From JBBRMU01 sp038230655 (lineage in GTDB: Bacteria > Patescibacteriota > Microgenomatia > UBA1406 > GWC2-37-13), in assembly GCA_038230655.1 (NCBI GenBank), contig JBBRMU010000023.1, forward strand, positions 1 through 18,279: DNA of 18,279 nucleotides. The letters run 5' to 3'. This document shows positions 6,868 to 14,919 of this stretch, in pieces (positions within the stretch are counted from its first letter, which is position 1; the number at the start of each line of letters is the position of its first letter). A model generated the notes under the pieces. The model saw nothing but the letters and a program-made list of their open reading frames with translations. It made no database searches and was not told the origin of the DNA. Made by a program: the position numbers and the translations under genes.

Positions 6868-8157
6868 TCATTTTTTAAGGATAGTTCCATCGTAAAATGC
6901 TTTCTCCCCTAAGATCTCATCGATTCTCATAAGCTCATTATACTTAGCGACTCTTTCGGACCTGGATAAGGAGCCGGTTTTTATTTGTCCTGTTTGCAAA
7001 CCAACAACAAGGTGTGCGATCGTAACATCTTCTGTTTCTCCTGATCTATGTGAGATAATGCTGTTCCAACCTGCACTCTCAGCTAAATTTACCGTAGCCA
7101 GAGACTCAGTGAGAGTTCCTATCTGATTGAGTTTGACTAAAACAGCATTTGCTGCTTTTTCTGAGAGAGCCTTTTCTAAAAATTTTATATTTGTAACGAG
7201 AAGATCATCACCTACTAATTGATGCGTTGAACCGAGTTCTTGAGTTAGCATCTTCCAACCTTCCCAGTCATCCTGAGCTAGCCCATCTTCAATGGAAATT
7301 AACGGATACTGAGTAGCAAGGTTTTTTAGCCATGAGATCATTTCCTCTCTGGATAGAACTTTATTTTCCGTGTGAAGGCTGTACTTATCTCCATCATATA
7401 ACTCAGATGAGGCCGAGTCAATTCCCAAGACAATATCTTGACCGAGAATATAATGAGCATCTTCGATTGCCTGAGAGATCAAATCAAGCGCTTCTTTGTT
7501 ACCTGTTTTAACCTGAGGCGCATAACCACCTTCATCGCCAACATTCGTGTTATACCCTTTTTCTTTCAGAATTTCGGCTAACTTATGAAATACTTCTGCT
7601 CCTATCTGAACTGCATGGGAGAATGATTTTGCCCCAACAGGCAAAATCATGAACTCCTGTATATCTGTGGACCCAGATGCGTGTTTCCCTCCATTAATAA
7701 TGTTCATCATGGGGACCGGTAGGCGGTATCTGTCGCTTTTAATACCAGCAAGCTCCGCGAAGTACTTAAAAAGAGGCAAATTTGCACCTTTGGCGGCTGC
7801 GTGTGAAGCCGCCAGAGAGACCGCAAGAATAGCGTTTGCTCCCAGTTTTGATTTATTCTCGGTGCCGTCAAGCTCAATCATTTTTTTATCAATATCGCTT
7901 TGTTGAATTGCATCCATTCCCTTTAGACTGTCAGCAATTACAGAATTAACATTGTTTACTGCATTTAGTACTCCTTTGCCGTTATATATTGATGGATTAT
8001 TGTCTCGTAGTTCAACTGCCTCATGCGTTCCCGTAGACGCTCCAGAAGGGACTGCAGCTCGCCCGATTACTCCATTCTCGAGCTCAACTTCGGCTTCAAC
8101 AGTTGGGTTGCCACGTGAGTCAAGAATCTGCCTTCCGTGAATATGAGCGATTTTCAT
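6868..8157 (-). CDS. eno: Enolase (phosphopyruvate hydratase)
   Basis: The 429-residue protein (from ATG 8157) is a complete enolase; the family is usually about 420-435 residues. It interconverts 2-phosphoglycerate and phosphoenolpyruvate in the cytoplasm and needs Mg2+. Conserved parts in order: GRQILDSRGNPTVEAEV at the N-terminus; the substrate loop SGASTGTHEA; GGKHASGSTDIQEFMI with the active-site His and Glu; NVGDEGGYAP with the general-acid Glu; Mg2+ ligands in GIDSAS, SIEDGL and VGDDLL; catalytic Lys in VLVKLNQIGT; signature SHRSGETED; and Lys in QIKTGSLSRSER. No key residue is missing. GTG 8172 would add five residues (VYNLH) not usual at the family's N-terminus, so ATG 8157 is preferred. 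A GAGAGG sequence lies 14 nt upstream of the ATG inside one arm of an inverted repeat. Confidence 0.97.
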   Translation of the reverse strand: MKIAHIHGRQILDSRGNPTVEAEVELENGVIGRAAVPSGASTGTHEAVELRDNNPSIYNGKGVLNAVNNVNSVIADSLKGMDAIQQSDIDKKMIELDGTENKSKLGANAILAVSLAASHAAAKGANLPLFKYFAELAGIKSDRYRLPVPMMNIINGGKHASGSTDIQEFMILPVGAKSFSHAVQIGAEVFHKLAEILKEKGYNTNVGDEGGYAPQVKTGNKEALDLISQAIEDAHYILGQDIVLGIDSASSELYDGDKYSLHTENKVLSREEMISWLKNLATQYPLISIEDGLAQDDWEGWKMLTQELGSTHQLVGDDLLVTNIKFLEKALSEKAANAVLVKLNQIGTLTESLATVNLAESAGWNSIISHRSGETEDVTIAHLVVGLQTGQIKTGSLSRSERVAKYNELMRIDEILGEKAFYDGTILKK

Positions 8158-8170
8158 ATGAAGATTGTAC

Positions 8171-8221
8171 ACCTCTCATATGGTAGTTTGCAATAAAATA
8201 ATTGAAGGATGACTGAGAGGT
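8171..8221 (-). promoter_or_regulatory. Inverted repeat in the enolase leader
   Basis: ACCTCTCA (8171-8178) and TGAGAGGT (8214-8221) on the plus strand are a perfect 8-bp inverted repeat 35 nt apart. In enolase mRNA the proximal arm contains GAGAGG, the only Shine-Dalgarno-like sequence before the gene, so pairing could hide it. No clear -35/-10 pair was found upstream. It may be an operator, a leader hairpin or chance. Confidence 0.35.
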
Positions 8222-8505
8222 TACTTGATCTTAGATTTTGATTTAGTTTTTTTTGATATTGGACTTTTTGGATGGCTCTAAAATGACATTTTCCCGTGTA
8301 ATCATGTGCTAGTAAGCTATGACTAATGAGAACTGCCTTTTTGATAATACTGAGCTTAAATATATGCGTTAAATAGTTTATAGTCTGTGTCCAGATTACC
8401 TAATGCCTAAATACGTTTGTAGCATATTAACAGTCCAAATGCCAATACCATCCTATAGTTTCTGATATAGTATTTTGCTATAAAGTACTCTTAAGGAGAA
8501 ACTCT

Positions 8506-8586
8506 ATGAGCAAAATAAGCAAAAAACCTAACTTCAGGCTGATAATACAGTCTAAATGCTGTATTTATGTAATTATCAGAATTTAG
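8506..8586 (+). CDS. Possible 26-residue small protein
   Basis: ATG 8506 is preceded by AAGGAG (8493-8498) at ideal 7-nt spacing, the best Shine-Dalgarno in the window. TATAAA (8479-8484) further upstream could be a -10 box; no -35 box is evident. The peptide begins MSKISKKPNFRLIIQSKCCI and ends in a short hydrophobic tail (YVIIRI), so it would be basic at the N-terminus and possibly membrane-associated. It is the only plus-strand candidate gene right of 4000. The second half overlaps a hairpin (8539-8580). No family is recognised, and it could be a non-coding RNA or a decayed gene start. Confidence 0.33.
   Translation: MSKISKKPNFRLIIQSKCCIYVIIRI
8539..8580 (+). other. Nested hairpin
   Basis: CTGATAAT at the left end pairs perfectly with ATTATCAG at the right end (8 bp). 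Inside, AATACAG pairs with CTGTATT (7 bp, 8-nt loop); the two stems share AAT and so partly compete. There is no T-run, so a simple terminator is unlikely. Confidence 0.45.
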
Positions 8587-8653
8587 AACTTTCTGCCAAT
8601 CTTAGTAAATTATTTAGCCGTTTTTAGCTTGTTGCAGCAATGTGAGAGGAAGT

Positions 8654-10288
8654 TTAGACAATTTCGTCTTTGCGGGCTTTTACAAAGGAAATCCAGTCTT
8701 CAACCACCTGAATTAGCAGTTTAAAAGGAGCTTCGATAAAGAAATCAAAGATAATGGTAAAGAAGTTGAACCTTGCAACCTCAGAGCTAAAGAACTTTCC
8801 CAGAGATAGTATCGGCATAAAGAAAAAATCGACAATCGGGGTCAAAACTCCTTCTTTTTCCTCGAGTTTATACTCATTAACTACACGTTTGATGCGATAT
8901 GAGAAGAAGGAAATAACGCTCACAAAAAAGATAAAGATAGCTTTACTGATGATATTGAAATTAAGGTAGTCTAGCACAAGATAGATGAGATAAAGCGTAA
9001 TCAAGAAAGTAAATGAGTAGAAAATAGTGAAGCCAAAAATAAGAATGGGGCGTTTGATTTTTTCACGATTAGAGATATACGCTATCTGAGTCTCAAAAGA
9101 CTCATCAGCATCGATGACATCAATTATCCGCTCGTAGACTTTTTTAGTGTTGTCTTCTCCGGGTAACTTGAAGAAAAAAATAATCAGTAACATCAGAAAA
9201 GGGGGAAAGATACTGTTAATCAATACAGCTCGCAAGTTTACTTCATTATAAAAATACCTCGAAACAGGTACCTCTAAAATAATTGCCATCAACATCTTCG
9301 TCAGGAAGACATAGATCAAACTTCTAAGGGCAATTCCTCTGAGCCTGGAGCTCACCTGTTGATACTTTTCCCTACAAGTCTTATCAACCTGATTCCACAG
9401 CTTCTGTCTATGAGAGAGGACTTCCTGTATATTAGCTATTTTGCTGTTTAACATGTCAAAAAGAATCAAAAAAGGAGGTAGCTGTTTTTTCACAAACTTC
9501 ACAAGGCTTTCAACGTATGAATTATGACGAATCTGATCAATTTTTTTAAAAATCTCCGGAAATTTAGTCGAAAGCTCCATCAACTCGCCCTCTGAGTAGG
9601 TGGAGAAAGGTTTATAAAATGTTATGAAAAGATGGTATCTCTGATAAGGACGGTCACTCTTTCGATATGATTTATCTATTGCTGTCAGTAAGTAAGTATC
9701 TTTTTTTTCTTCAGGAACATGGGTAATCTTGACTTTATCTTTTAAAATCTGAAAAACGAAGTAAGTATAACTTGAGTCTCTGGTTATTTCAGCCGGGCAA
9801 AGTCTTTCTTCAATCTCGGATGTCATCAAGTCCATCAAGAACTGATAGAGGTACTCGCGTGTTTTACTGTCTCGACCAGATAATACGCTTTTTTTGATCT
9901 CTAGATATTTGTCAAGGATTGCTTGGATAACATCAATATCCTCTTCTCCAAGGCTACCATTAGGAAAGTACCTAGCCCAGAGTAGTTCTCTTAGTAAATT
10001 TTCAGCTTCTCCTTTACCCTCTGCATTTAAGGCTAGGCGTCGTTTCAGTATTCTCTCGATAGCCGCTCTTCTGATTAGGTGCTCTTCACGATACTCAATC
10101 GCATTGCGTATTTTCTCGTAAACAATTGCTAGGAATGACACAGTCTGAGAAACGGTTATTTTTGAGATATCATCAGGTTTGCTTTTTGGCTTTATCGTAC
10201 TTAGTGCGTTTAGGAGAGCATGACTATACTTTGATAGCACGATGTGGGTCAGATTTTCTGGAAGAGGTGCGGAATTTGGTTCACTCAT
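8654..10288 (-). CDS. Conserved membrane protein of unknown function
   Basis: The product has 544 residues. The N-terminal half (1-315) is soluble and helical, with a basic motif RRAAIERILKRRLALNAEGK (73-92) and NLLRELLWARYFPNG (97-111). The C-terminal half has about four membrane helices (321-341, 351-374, 413-440 and 446-466) and a final aromatic amphipathic region (481-530). A charged loop (375-412) lies between the second and third helices. I recall proteins with this build as recurring uncharacterised proteins in Microgenomates-type genomes, but know no name or function. The gene starts one base after the phosphomannomutase stop codon, with AAAGAG just upstream of its ATG, so the two are almost certainly cotranscribed and may be coupled in translation. 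A link with sugar-phosphate supply or cell-envelope assembly is only a guess from this coupling. Confidence 0.8.
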   Translation of the reverse strand: MSEPNSAPLPENLTHIVLSKYSHALLNALSTIKPKSKPDDISKITVSQTVSFLAIVYEKIRNAIEYREEHLIRRAAIERILKRRLALNAEGKGEAENLLRELLWARYFPNGSLGEEDIDVIQAILDKYLEIKKSVLSGRDSKTREYLYQFLMDLMTSEIEERLCPAEITRDSSYTYFVFQILKDKVKITHVPEEKKDTYLLTAIDKSYRKSDRPYQRYHLFITFYKPFSTYSEGELMELSTKFPEIFKKIDQIRHNSYVESLVKFVKKQLPPFLILFDMLNSKIANIQEVLSHRQKLWNQVDKTCREKYQQVSSRLRGIALRSLIYVFLTKMLMAIILEVPVSRYFYNEVNLRAVLINSIFPPFLMLLIIFFFKLPGEDNTKKVYERIIDVIDADESFETQIAYISNREKIKRPILIFGFTIFYSFTFLITLYLIYLVLDYLNFNIISKAIFIFFVSVISFFSYRIKRVVNEYKLEEKEGVLTPIVDFFFMPILSLGKFFSSEVARFNFFTIIFDFFIEAPFKLLIQVVEDWISFVKARKDEIV

Positions 10289-10289
10289 G

Positions 10290-11693
10290 TTACTCTTTTA
10301 ATGTTGCACCCATTGCAGTAATTTTTTGTTTTAACTCTTCGTACTTACTCATCATGAGCTTTTGACTTGCTGCTTCTATGTTGAGGCGTAAAATGGGTGC
10401 ATTTTCAGTGTTTGATGTTCTCATATTAAATCTCCAGTCATTATACTCAACAGAGAGTTTATCCTGCCTATCGATAGTACCATCACTATAGTCACTCTCA
10501 ATTTTTGAGAGAATAGTGTTTAGGTCTATTGGCGGATTTAATATAAAGTTAGTTTCTTCATGCTCGGCTGAGATCATATACTCTTGAGCAATTTCTGAGA
10601 TTGGCATATTTTTTTCAGTCATCGTCTTAAGCATATAAAGAATTGCCCGTATAGAACTTTCAGCGCCGCCGGTCTCTCTAAAAAAGAAATGACCGGAAGA
10701 CTCACCGGCAAATGCCGCATTTTCCTTATTTAACTGAGCTGTTATAAAAGCATGTCCGACAATACTCATGGAAAACTTTCCACCTAGTCGTTTACAAATT
10801 TCTTTAATATTTCGGATATCCCGGATATCAGCGATGATAGTTTCTCCAGGAGTTTTTTTGAGAATTTCATTGGCTATAATTGAAGAAACTGAGGTAGCTT
10901 TAATAACCTGGCCATTTTCATCAATAAAGTAGACACGATCTCCGTCTCCATCCGGAGCAATACCAATATCTGCTTTCTCATCTTTTACTTTTTGGATGAG
11001 CTGTTGAAGATTCTTATACTCAATGGGACTTGGCTCATGAACTGGAAATGTTCCATCTAACGTGTCATTTATCATGCTAAAATCAGCGTCGACATGTTTA
11101 AATAGCGCTTTTAGAAATATACAACCCATGGCATTAGCCGGATCAGCTACAATTTTAAATTTTTTCACACCATTTGGAGTAATGGAAGAGATAGCCGAGG
11201 TAATCTCATCCCTTAAAATATCCTCATTTTTAATAACTTTTCCACCCTGCTTATTTGAAGCGAAAGCCTTTGTATTGGCAATTTCTTGGATTTCCAACAT
11301 ACCAGAGTCTCTTCCTATCTTAATTAAGGTCTTGCCCATTCTTAAGGCAAACTTTACTCCTGTATACTCCTTTGGATTATGAGAGGCGGTAACATGAATG
11401 CCAGCATCGTAGCCATAGTTTGCAACAGCATAATAGAAAGTTGGTGTTGAGGCTAAATCAATGTCTATAACCTGAGCTCCCATCTTGACAAGCTCATTCG
11501 TGGCAATCTCAAACAAGGCCGGCCCAGAAACTCTCATGTCTCGCCCTAGAGCTATAGTTAATGTGTCCCTATGAAGTGTCTTAAGGTAAAAAGTGTAAAT
11601 TGCCCTTATGAGGTCAGGATAGTTTTGTTCATTAATCTGAGTCGGATAAACGCCTCTAATATCGTAGGCTTTAAATATGGTTTGATCTATCAT
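10290..11693 (-). CDS. Phosphomannomutase/phosphoglucomutase
   Basis: The 467-residue protein is a full-length alpha-D-phosphohexomutase. It moves phosphate between C6 and C1 of mannose or glucose, supplying precursors for nucleotide sugars, polysaccharides and glycosylation. Conserved loops are all present: IFKAYDIRG at the N-terminus; TASHNPKEYTG with phosphoserine Ser104; the Mg2+ loop DGDGDR (Asp248, Asp250, Asp252); the sugar-binding loop GESSGHFFFRETGG (330-343); and the phosphate-binding loop RTSNTEN (425-431). The GESSGH loop fits the PMM/PGM type rather than phosphoglucosamine mutase. The exact sugar preference cannot be told from sequence alone. A -10 TATAAT at 11726-11731 gives a leader of about 25-30 nt. 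The gene is followed after one base by the conserved membrane-protein gene. Confidence 0.95.
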   Translation of the reverse strand: MIDQTIFKAYDIRGVYPTQINEQNYPDLIRAIYTFYLKTLHRDTLTIALGRDMRVSGPALFEIATNELVKMGAQVIDIDLASTPTFYYAVANYGYDAGIHVTASHNPKEYTGVKFALRMGKTLIKIGRDSGMLEIQEIANTKAFASNKQGGKVIKNEDILRDEITSAISSITPNGVKKFKIVADPANAMGCIFLKALFKHVDADFSMINDTLDGTFPVHEPSPIEYKNLQQLIQKVKDEKADIGIAPDGDGDRVYFIDENGQVIKATSVSSIIANEILKKTPGETIIADIRDIRNIKEICKRLGGKFSMSIVGHAFITAQLNKENAAFAGESSGHFFFRETGGAESSIRAILYMLKTMTEKNMPISEIAQEYMISAEHEETNFILNPPIDLNTILSKIESDYSDGTIDRQDKLSVEYNDWRFNMRTSNTENAPILRLNIEAASQKLMMSKYEELKQKITAMGATLKE

Positions 11694-11725
11694 GCTGTTT
11701 CGTTACAACTGGTAACCTTATCTTG

Positions 11726-11731
11726 ATTATA
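11726..11731 (-). promoter_or_regulatory. -10 box of phosphomannomutase operon
   Basis: Minus-strand TATAAT lies 32 nt before ATG 11693. No good -35 is present at 16-18 nt. The leader contains GTTAC-CAGTT-GTAAC, a 5-bp hairpin between an AAGG and the start codon. Confidence 0.4.
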
Positions 11732-11770
11732 TACCCTCATTCATTGGAATTACCATGGGTACAACCTATC

Positions 11771-11810
11771 TAGCCTGATTTTTTATTAAGAAAGTTCGCA
11801 AAATCAGCTA
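11771..11810. repeat. Inverted repeat upstream of the phosphomannomutase operon
   Basis: TAGCCTGATTTT (11771-11782) is complementary to AAAATCAGCTA (11800-11810) over 11 bp with a single bulged base, around a 17-nt loop. It lies about 40 nt upstream of the phosphomannomutase -10 box. There is no T-run on the outer side in either direction, so a cruciform, operator or weak bidirectional terminator are all possible. Confidence 0.45.
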
Positions 11811-12014
11811 TGAATAGTATAGCAGTTTATTGTGGAGTATCAAGGTTCTAAAAGCGGATATTTAGCTGTATTCCGTTTATAATCATTCAGGCAGAGATTA
11901 GCACTACGAGCGAGCGAGTGATAAGAGGGCATTTTAATAATTCTAGAGCCTTACAGCAAGATAAACCCATCACCTCAATATTAATATATACATATCAAAT
12001 ACACACAACCGCTT

Positions 12015-12923
12015 TTACTCATATCTTAGGGCATTTAAGGCTGATATATGAGTTGCTCGTTTAGCTGGGTATACACCGGTTGCAATGCCCACAAAAACCG
12101 ATAAGAATCCAATAAGGAAAACAAATCCTAAAGGAACATATGAGATATCAATAATGCCAACACCTCGGATTACAGAGAAGACCGATAGAACTAGGGAGAG
12201 TAGTTTACCTGTTAGGGCTCCCATCAGAAGACCTCCAATTCCACCGAAAAAGCCCATAATCATGGACTCTGTAAGAAATAACTCTCTAACCTCGTTTGAC
12301 TTCATCCCAATCGCCTTCATCATCCCCACTTCCCTGAGCCTTTCTAGCAATGATACGGTTAGGGTATTAAACATGCCTAAAGCTGCAACTGCTAAAGCAA
12401 CAACTCCTAGCAAACCAAGAACCAGGCGCAAGGTACTGAAAAGCTGTTCAATCTGGGAAATAGTATCAACTACTGACGTGGTTTTGAAACCCATTACCTC
12501 AACCTGTTTACGAATGCCAGCGAGGACTCCTTGATTATTAACTACAATTTTAACCTGAGAGTAGTTTGTTAAGCCAAGTTCTTTTAAGTGAATGAGTGGA
12601 ATGTAGATTACCGGAGAGCCTGTATCTGGGGTAACACCAACAATTTGATAGTCGATGGGCTCGGATTGAATAGTTGTCCCGTTTGAGCTTAAATTCTCCG
12701 TTGCTATCAGAGAAGTTTTGAACTTTTTGCCGACTGCGTTGCTTTCAGTGAGTCCTAATATCCTCAAGAATGTTTTGTTTACGACAGCTTCACGGCTTGT
12801 TTTCGTTGAGAGGAGAACCTTTTTAACCTTATTTTCCTGGGTGGTAGCCTCTAAAGTTGCGATATCAATAAAGTCTAAAGAACCTGAGCCAGAGCTTACA
12901 GCATCTGTTTTATCAGTTGTTAA
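12015..12923 (-). CDS. MacB-like ABC transporter, permease C-terminal fragment
   Basis: This frame is the continuation of the ABC gene at 12920-14863 after a one-base shift. It reads LTTDKTDAVSSGSG and the remaining periplasmic-type domain, which ends near VVDTISQIEQ. The FtsX-type permease core follows, with three membrane helices: LRLVLGLLGVVALAVAALGM, MIMGFFGGIGGLLMGALTG, and a last helix ending GVYPAKRA. Between the first two is the family motif LLERLREVGMMKAIGMKSNE, followed by FLTE. The frame is open up to about 12956, with no convincing start codon context: TTG 12767 would begin inside a folded domain and has no Shine-Dalgarno. This is therefore not an independent gene. With the shift repaired, the fusion would be about 949 residues. 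Family confidence is high; the state of the gene is uncertain. Confidence 0.8.
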   Translation of the reverse strand, partial: LTTDKTDAVSSGSGSLDFIDIATLEATTQENKVKKVLLSTKTSREAVVNKTFLRILGLTESNAVGKKFKTSLIATENLSSNGTTIQSEPIDYQIVGVTPDTGSPVIYIPLIHLKELGLTNYSQVKIVVNNQGVLAGIRKQVEVMGFKTTSVVDTISQIEQLFSTLRLVLGLLGVVALAVAALGMFNTLTVSLLERLREVGMMKAIGMKSNEVRELFLTESMIMGFFGGIGGLLMGALTGKLLSLVLSVFSVIRGVGIIDISYVPLGFVFLIGFLSVFVGIATGVYPAKRATHISALNALRYE

Positions 12924-14863
12924 ACCGGCACTGAAGCTGTGTTTACTCCCTGATCAACTTTGACATCGATTTCAGCAAAATAAGAGTCTTTAAAGATTTG
13001 GTGACCGTCTATATCTTTTTTAGGAATATATTTTCCCTGCTCGCATCCATTCTCAGCTTTACAGTTTTGTTTTTCCCATAAAGGAACTGTCGCATGAAGC
13101 CATTTTCCCAGTTGAGAACTGCCAGTTGCCGTTACTGGAGTTTTATCATCTGTGATATATAACCCTCCCCAAACCTCATCGGCTTGCTGCTCACCTTCGA
13201 CTCTCCGAGTATATCCAAGTAACTGTGCGCCTGCATCGTTAGATGATCTTACCTTCAAGAAAGAATCTGGTGCAATAGTAAATGTAACTGAGCCAATTTT
13301 TTCACCTTTTACTGCTGGACGGCTATCAGTAAAGGCACCCGCTACTTCTGCTTTATTTTCATCTCTGGCATTTAACTCAGAGCCCATCGAAACTCGATTC
13401 ACAAATTCGTTGCTTGCAAAAATTTGACCAGAACTTGGTTTAATAGCTGACTCCTTTAAGTAGTCTGAGAGTACTCCGTAGACGGCGACATCTGAACTCG
13501 AGTTTTGGTAGTTGACCTTTCCTACAACGCTGATAACTGGGAGGACTTTATCTACGCCACCGATATTTTTAAACTGTGCAAGTGATTTATCTGTCAACTT
13601 TACATTTGAAGCAACAGCTGCTGATGCATCTATCTGTTTAACTTCATCAAGATGAGCAACTCTGGCGATTACTACCTTCTCCAGTCCATATCCAATCGAG
13701 ACAAGAAATACGATTGTCCCAACGCTGATAGACATACCACCGATAGTAATCAAACTTCTTATTCTTTTTGCAAACATATTTTTTAAGGAGATATCGATAA
13801 GATCTATTCTACTAATGCTATTTGCTTTTTTCGAGTCAAGTAGTCGCGCAATTTTAAGATATAAACTGTTGAGAGGGCCACTGAGTTTATTGGAAAAAAA
13901 CCTTGGGGTAAACTTAAATCCTCCTACAATTTTTATGAACTTAGAAAGTAAATATAGTCCTAAAAGGCTGACAAAACGGAAAATTTCATTCAAATTTCTA
14001 ATGATGTCCTTAGGAGAGAGAATTAATTTTTTTAGTCCATTACCACTAAAAGCCATTTTATGCTTTGGTGTGGGTGCTGTGGAGGTAGTTGTAATATTTG
14101 GTACAGCAGGATTCACATCGTCTTTGTGGACTAACTTTTCAATGACAGCTTTTTTGACCTCTTCAACATTTTCTTTTGTCGTTGAAAAAATTTTGATAAT
14201 ATTGCCATCAAACATATGAATAACCTGTGTTGCATAGTCAAGGTTTTCTACATTATGACTTACCATAATCACCGTTTTCCCCTCTTGCTGTAGTTTTTGA
14301 AAGAGATTCATGAGGTCAATACCACTTTGATAGTCAAGGTTACCTGTAGGCTCATCAGCAATGATAACTCTGGGATTTGTGACTAGTGCTCGGGCAAGGG
14401 AAATCTTTTGTTGTTGTCCTGACGACAATTCTGTTGGTAAATAATCAGACCACTCATCCATTTTTACTAATTTCAGCATCTCGTGCGCTCTTTTATGTGC
14501 TTCTTCTTTAGTAAACCCAAGGAGAGATGCTGGAAAACAAACGTTTTCAATTACACTGAGAGACTTAATCCAGTTTGGCTGCTGATATATCATTCCTATG
14601 TAGTTTTTCCTGAACTCAGATCTTTCGTCCTCACTTTTAACGTAAATATCTTGATAAAAAAAGTTAAGCGTTCCTGAAGTAGGTTCTTCAAGCCCCAATA
14701 AAATATGCAAGAGAGTGGATTTGCCGCATCCGGAAGGTCCGAAGACAATGACAAATTCCCCTTCATTAATCTCTAGATTCATCTTTTTCAGTACGCTAAT
14801 TTCTTGAGTTCTTACTTTAAAAGCTTTGCTTATACCAGATGCTTCAATAATCTTCTTTGTCAT
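12920..14863 (-). CDS. MacB-like ABC transporter: ATPase fused to permease, N-terminal fragment
   Basis: Residues 1-225 form a complete ABC ATPase of the LolD/MacB group: Walker A GPSGCGKST (42-50), Q-loop YQQPNW, signature LSSGQQQKISLARAL (146-160), Walker B VIIADEP (166-172), D-loop and switch His203 (VSHN). The signature has SSGQQQ where most have SGGQQQ. A linker with low-complexity Thr/Pro and one extra hydrophobic segment (FVSLLGLYLLSKFIKIVGGF) follows. The permease's first helix (SLITIGGMSISVGTIVFLVS) and a large extracytoplasmic MacB-type domain come next. The frame stops at 12920 after ASVPV. The rest of the domain and the FtsX helices continue in the neighbouring frame (12015-12923); one extra T in the T3 tract at 12922-12924 would join them as PV-LTTDK. 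Relatives export peptides, antibiotics or lipoproteins; the substrate here is unknown. The surface-protein gene upstream could be related to its job. Confidence 0.88.
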   Translation of the reverse strand: MTKKIIEASGISKAFKVRTQEISVLKKMNLEINEGEFVIVFGPSGCGKSTLLHILLGLEEPTSGTLNFFYQDIYVKSEDERSEFRKNYIGMIYQQPNWIKSLSVIENVCFPASLLGFTKEEAHKRAHEMLKLVKMDEWSDYLPTELSSGQQQKISLARALVTNPRVIIADEPTGNLDYQSGIDLMNLFQKLQQEGKTVIMVSHNVENLDYATQVIHMFDGNIIKIFSTTKENVEEVKKAVIEKLVHKDDVNPAVPNITTTSTAPTPKHKMAFSGNGLKKLILSPKDIIRNLNEIFRFVSLLGLYLLSKFIKIVGGFKFTPRFFSNKLSGPLNSLYLKIARLLDSKKANSISRIDLIDISLKNMFAKRIRSLITIGGMSISVGTIVFLVSIGYGLEKVVIARVAHLDEVKQIDASAAVASNVKLTDKSLAQFKNIGGVDKVLPVISVVGKVNYQNSSSDVAVYGVLSDYLKESAIKPSSGQIFASNEFVNRVSMGSELNARDENKAEVAGAFTDSRPAVKGEKIGSVTFTIAPDSFLKVRSSNDAGAQLLGYTRRVEGEQQADEVWGGLYITDDKTPVTATGSSQLGKWLHATVPLWEKQNCKAENGCEQGKYIPKKDIDGHQIFKDSYFAEIDVKVDQGVNTASVPV

Positions 14864-14871
14864 ACAATCTA

Positions 14872-14900
14872 ATTAAATAGGTTTTATATCAGATATTCAA
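14872..14900 (-). promoter_or_regulatory. Promoter of the ABC transporter gene
   Basis: Minus-strand TTGAAT (14895-14900), a 17-nt spacer and TTTAAT (14872-14877, 5 of 6) end 8 nt before ATG 14863. The same -35 hexamer and spacing occur at the kinase promoter. It lies in the 56-bp gap after the surface-protein gene, so the transporter can be transcribed on its own. Confidence 0.5.
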
Positions 14901-14919
14901 CAGTAATTGATATATTTTT

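Larger units (their letters stand above)
8173..8653. other. Intergenic stretch between enolase and the membrane-protein gene
   Basis: The stretch holds the enolase leader with its inverted repeat, a T8 tract near 8250, and a plus-strand mini-ORF with a strong Shine-Dalgarno (8506-8586) that overlaps a hairpin. No tRNA, known RNA family or larger gene was recognised. Confidence 0.5.
11694..12014. other. Intergenic stretch between the ABC transporter and phosphomannomutase genes
   Basis: It contains the phosphomannomutase leader and -10 box, a long AT-rich inverted repeat (11771-11810), and a GC-rich spot near 11900-11920 with GAGCGAGCGAG flanked by CACT and AGTG that can form a short stem. 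No gene, tRNA or clear terminator with a T-run was found. Confidence 0.5.
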
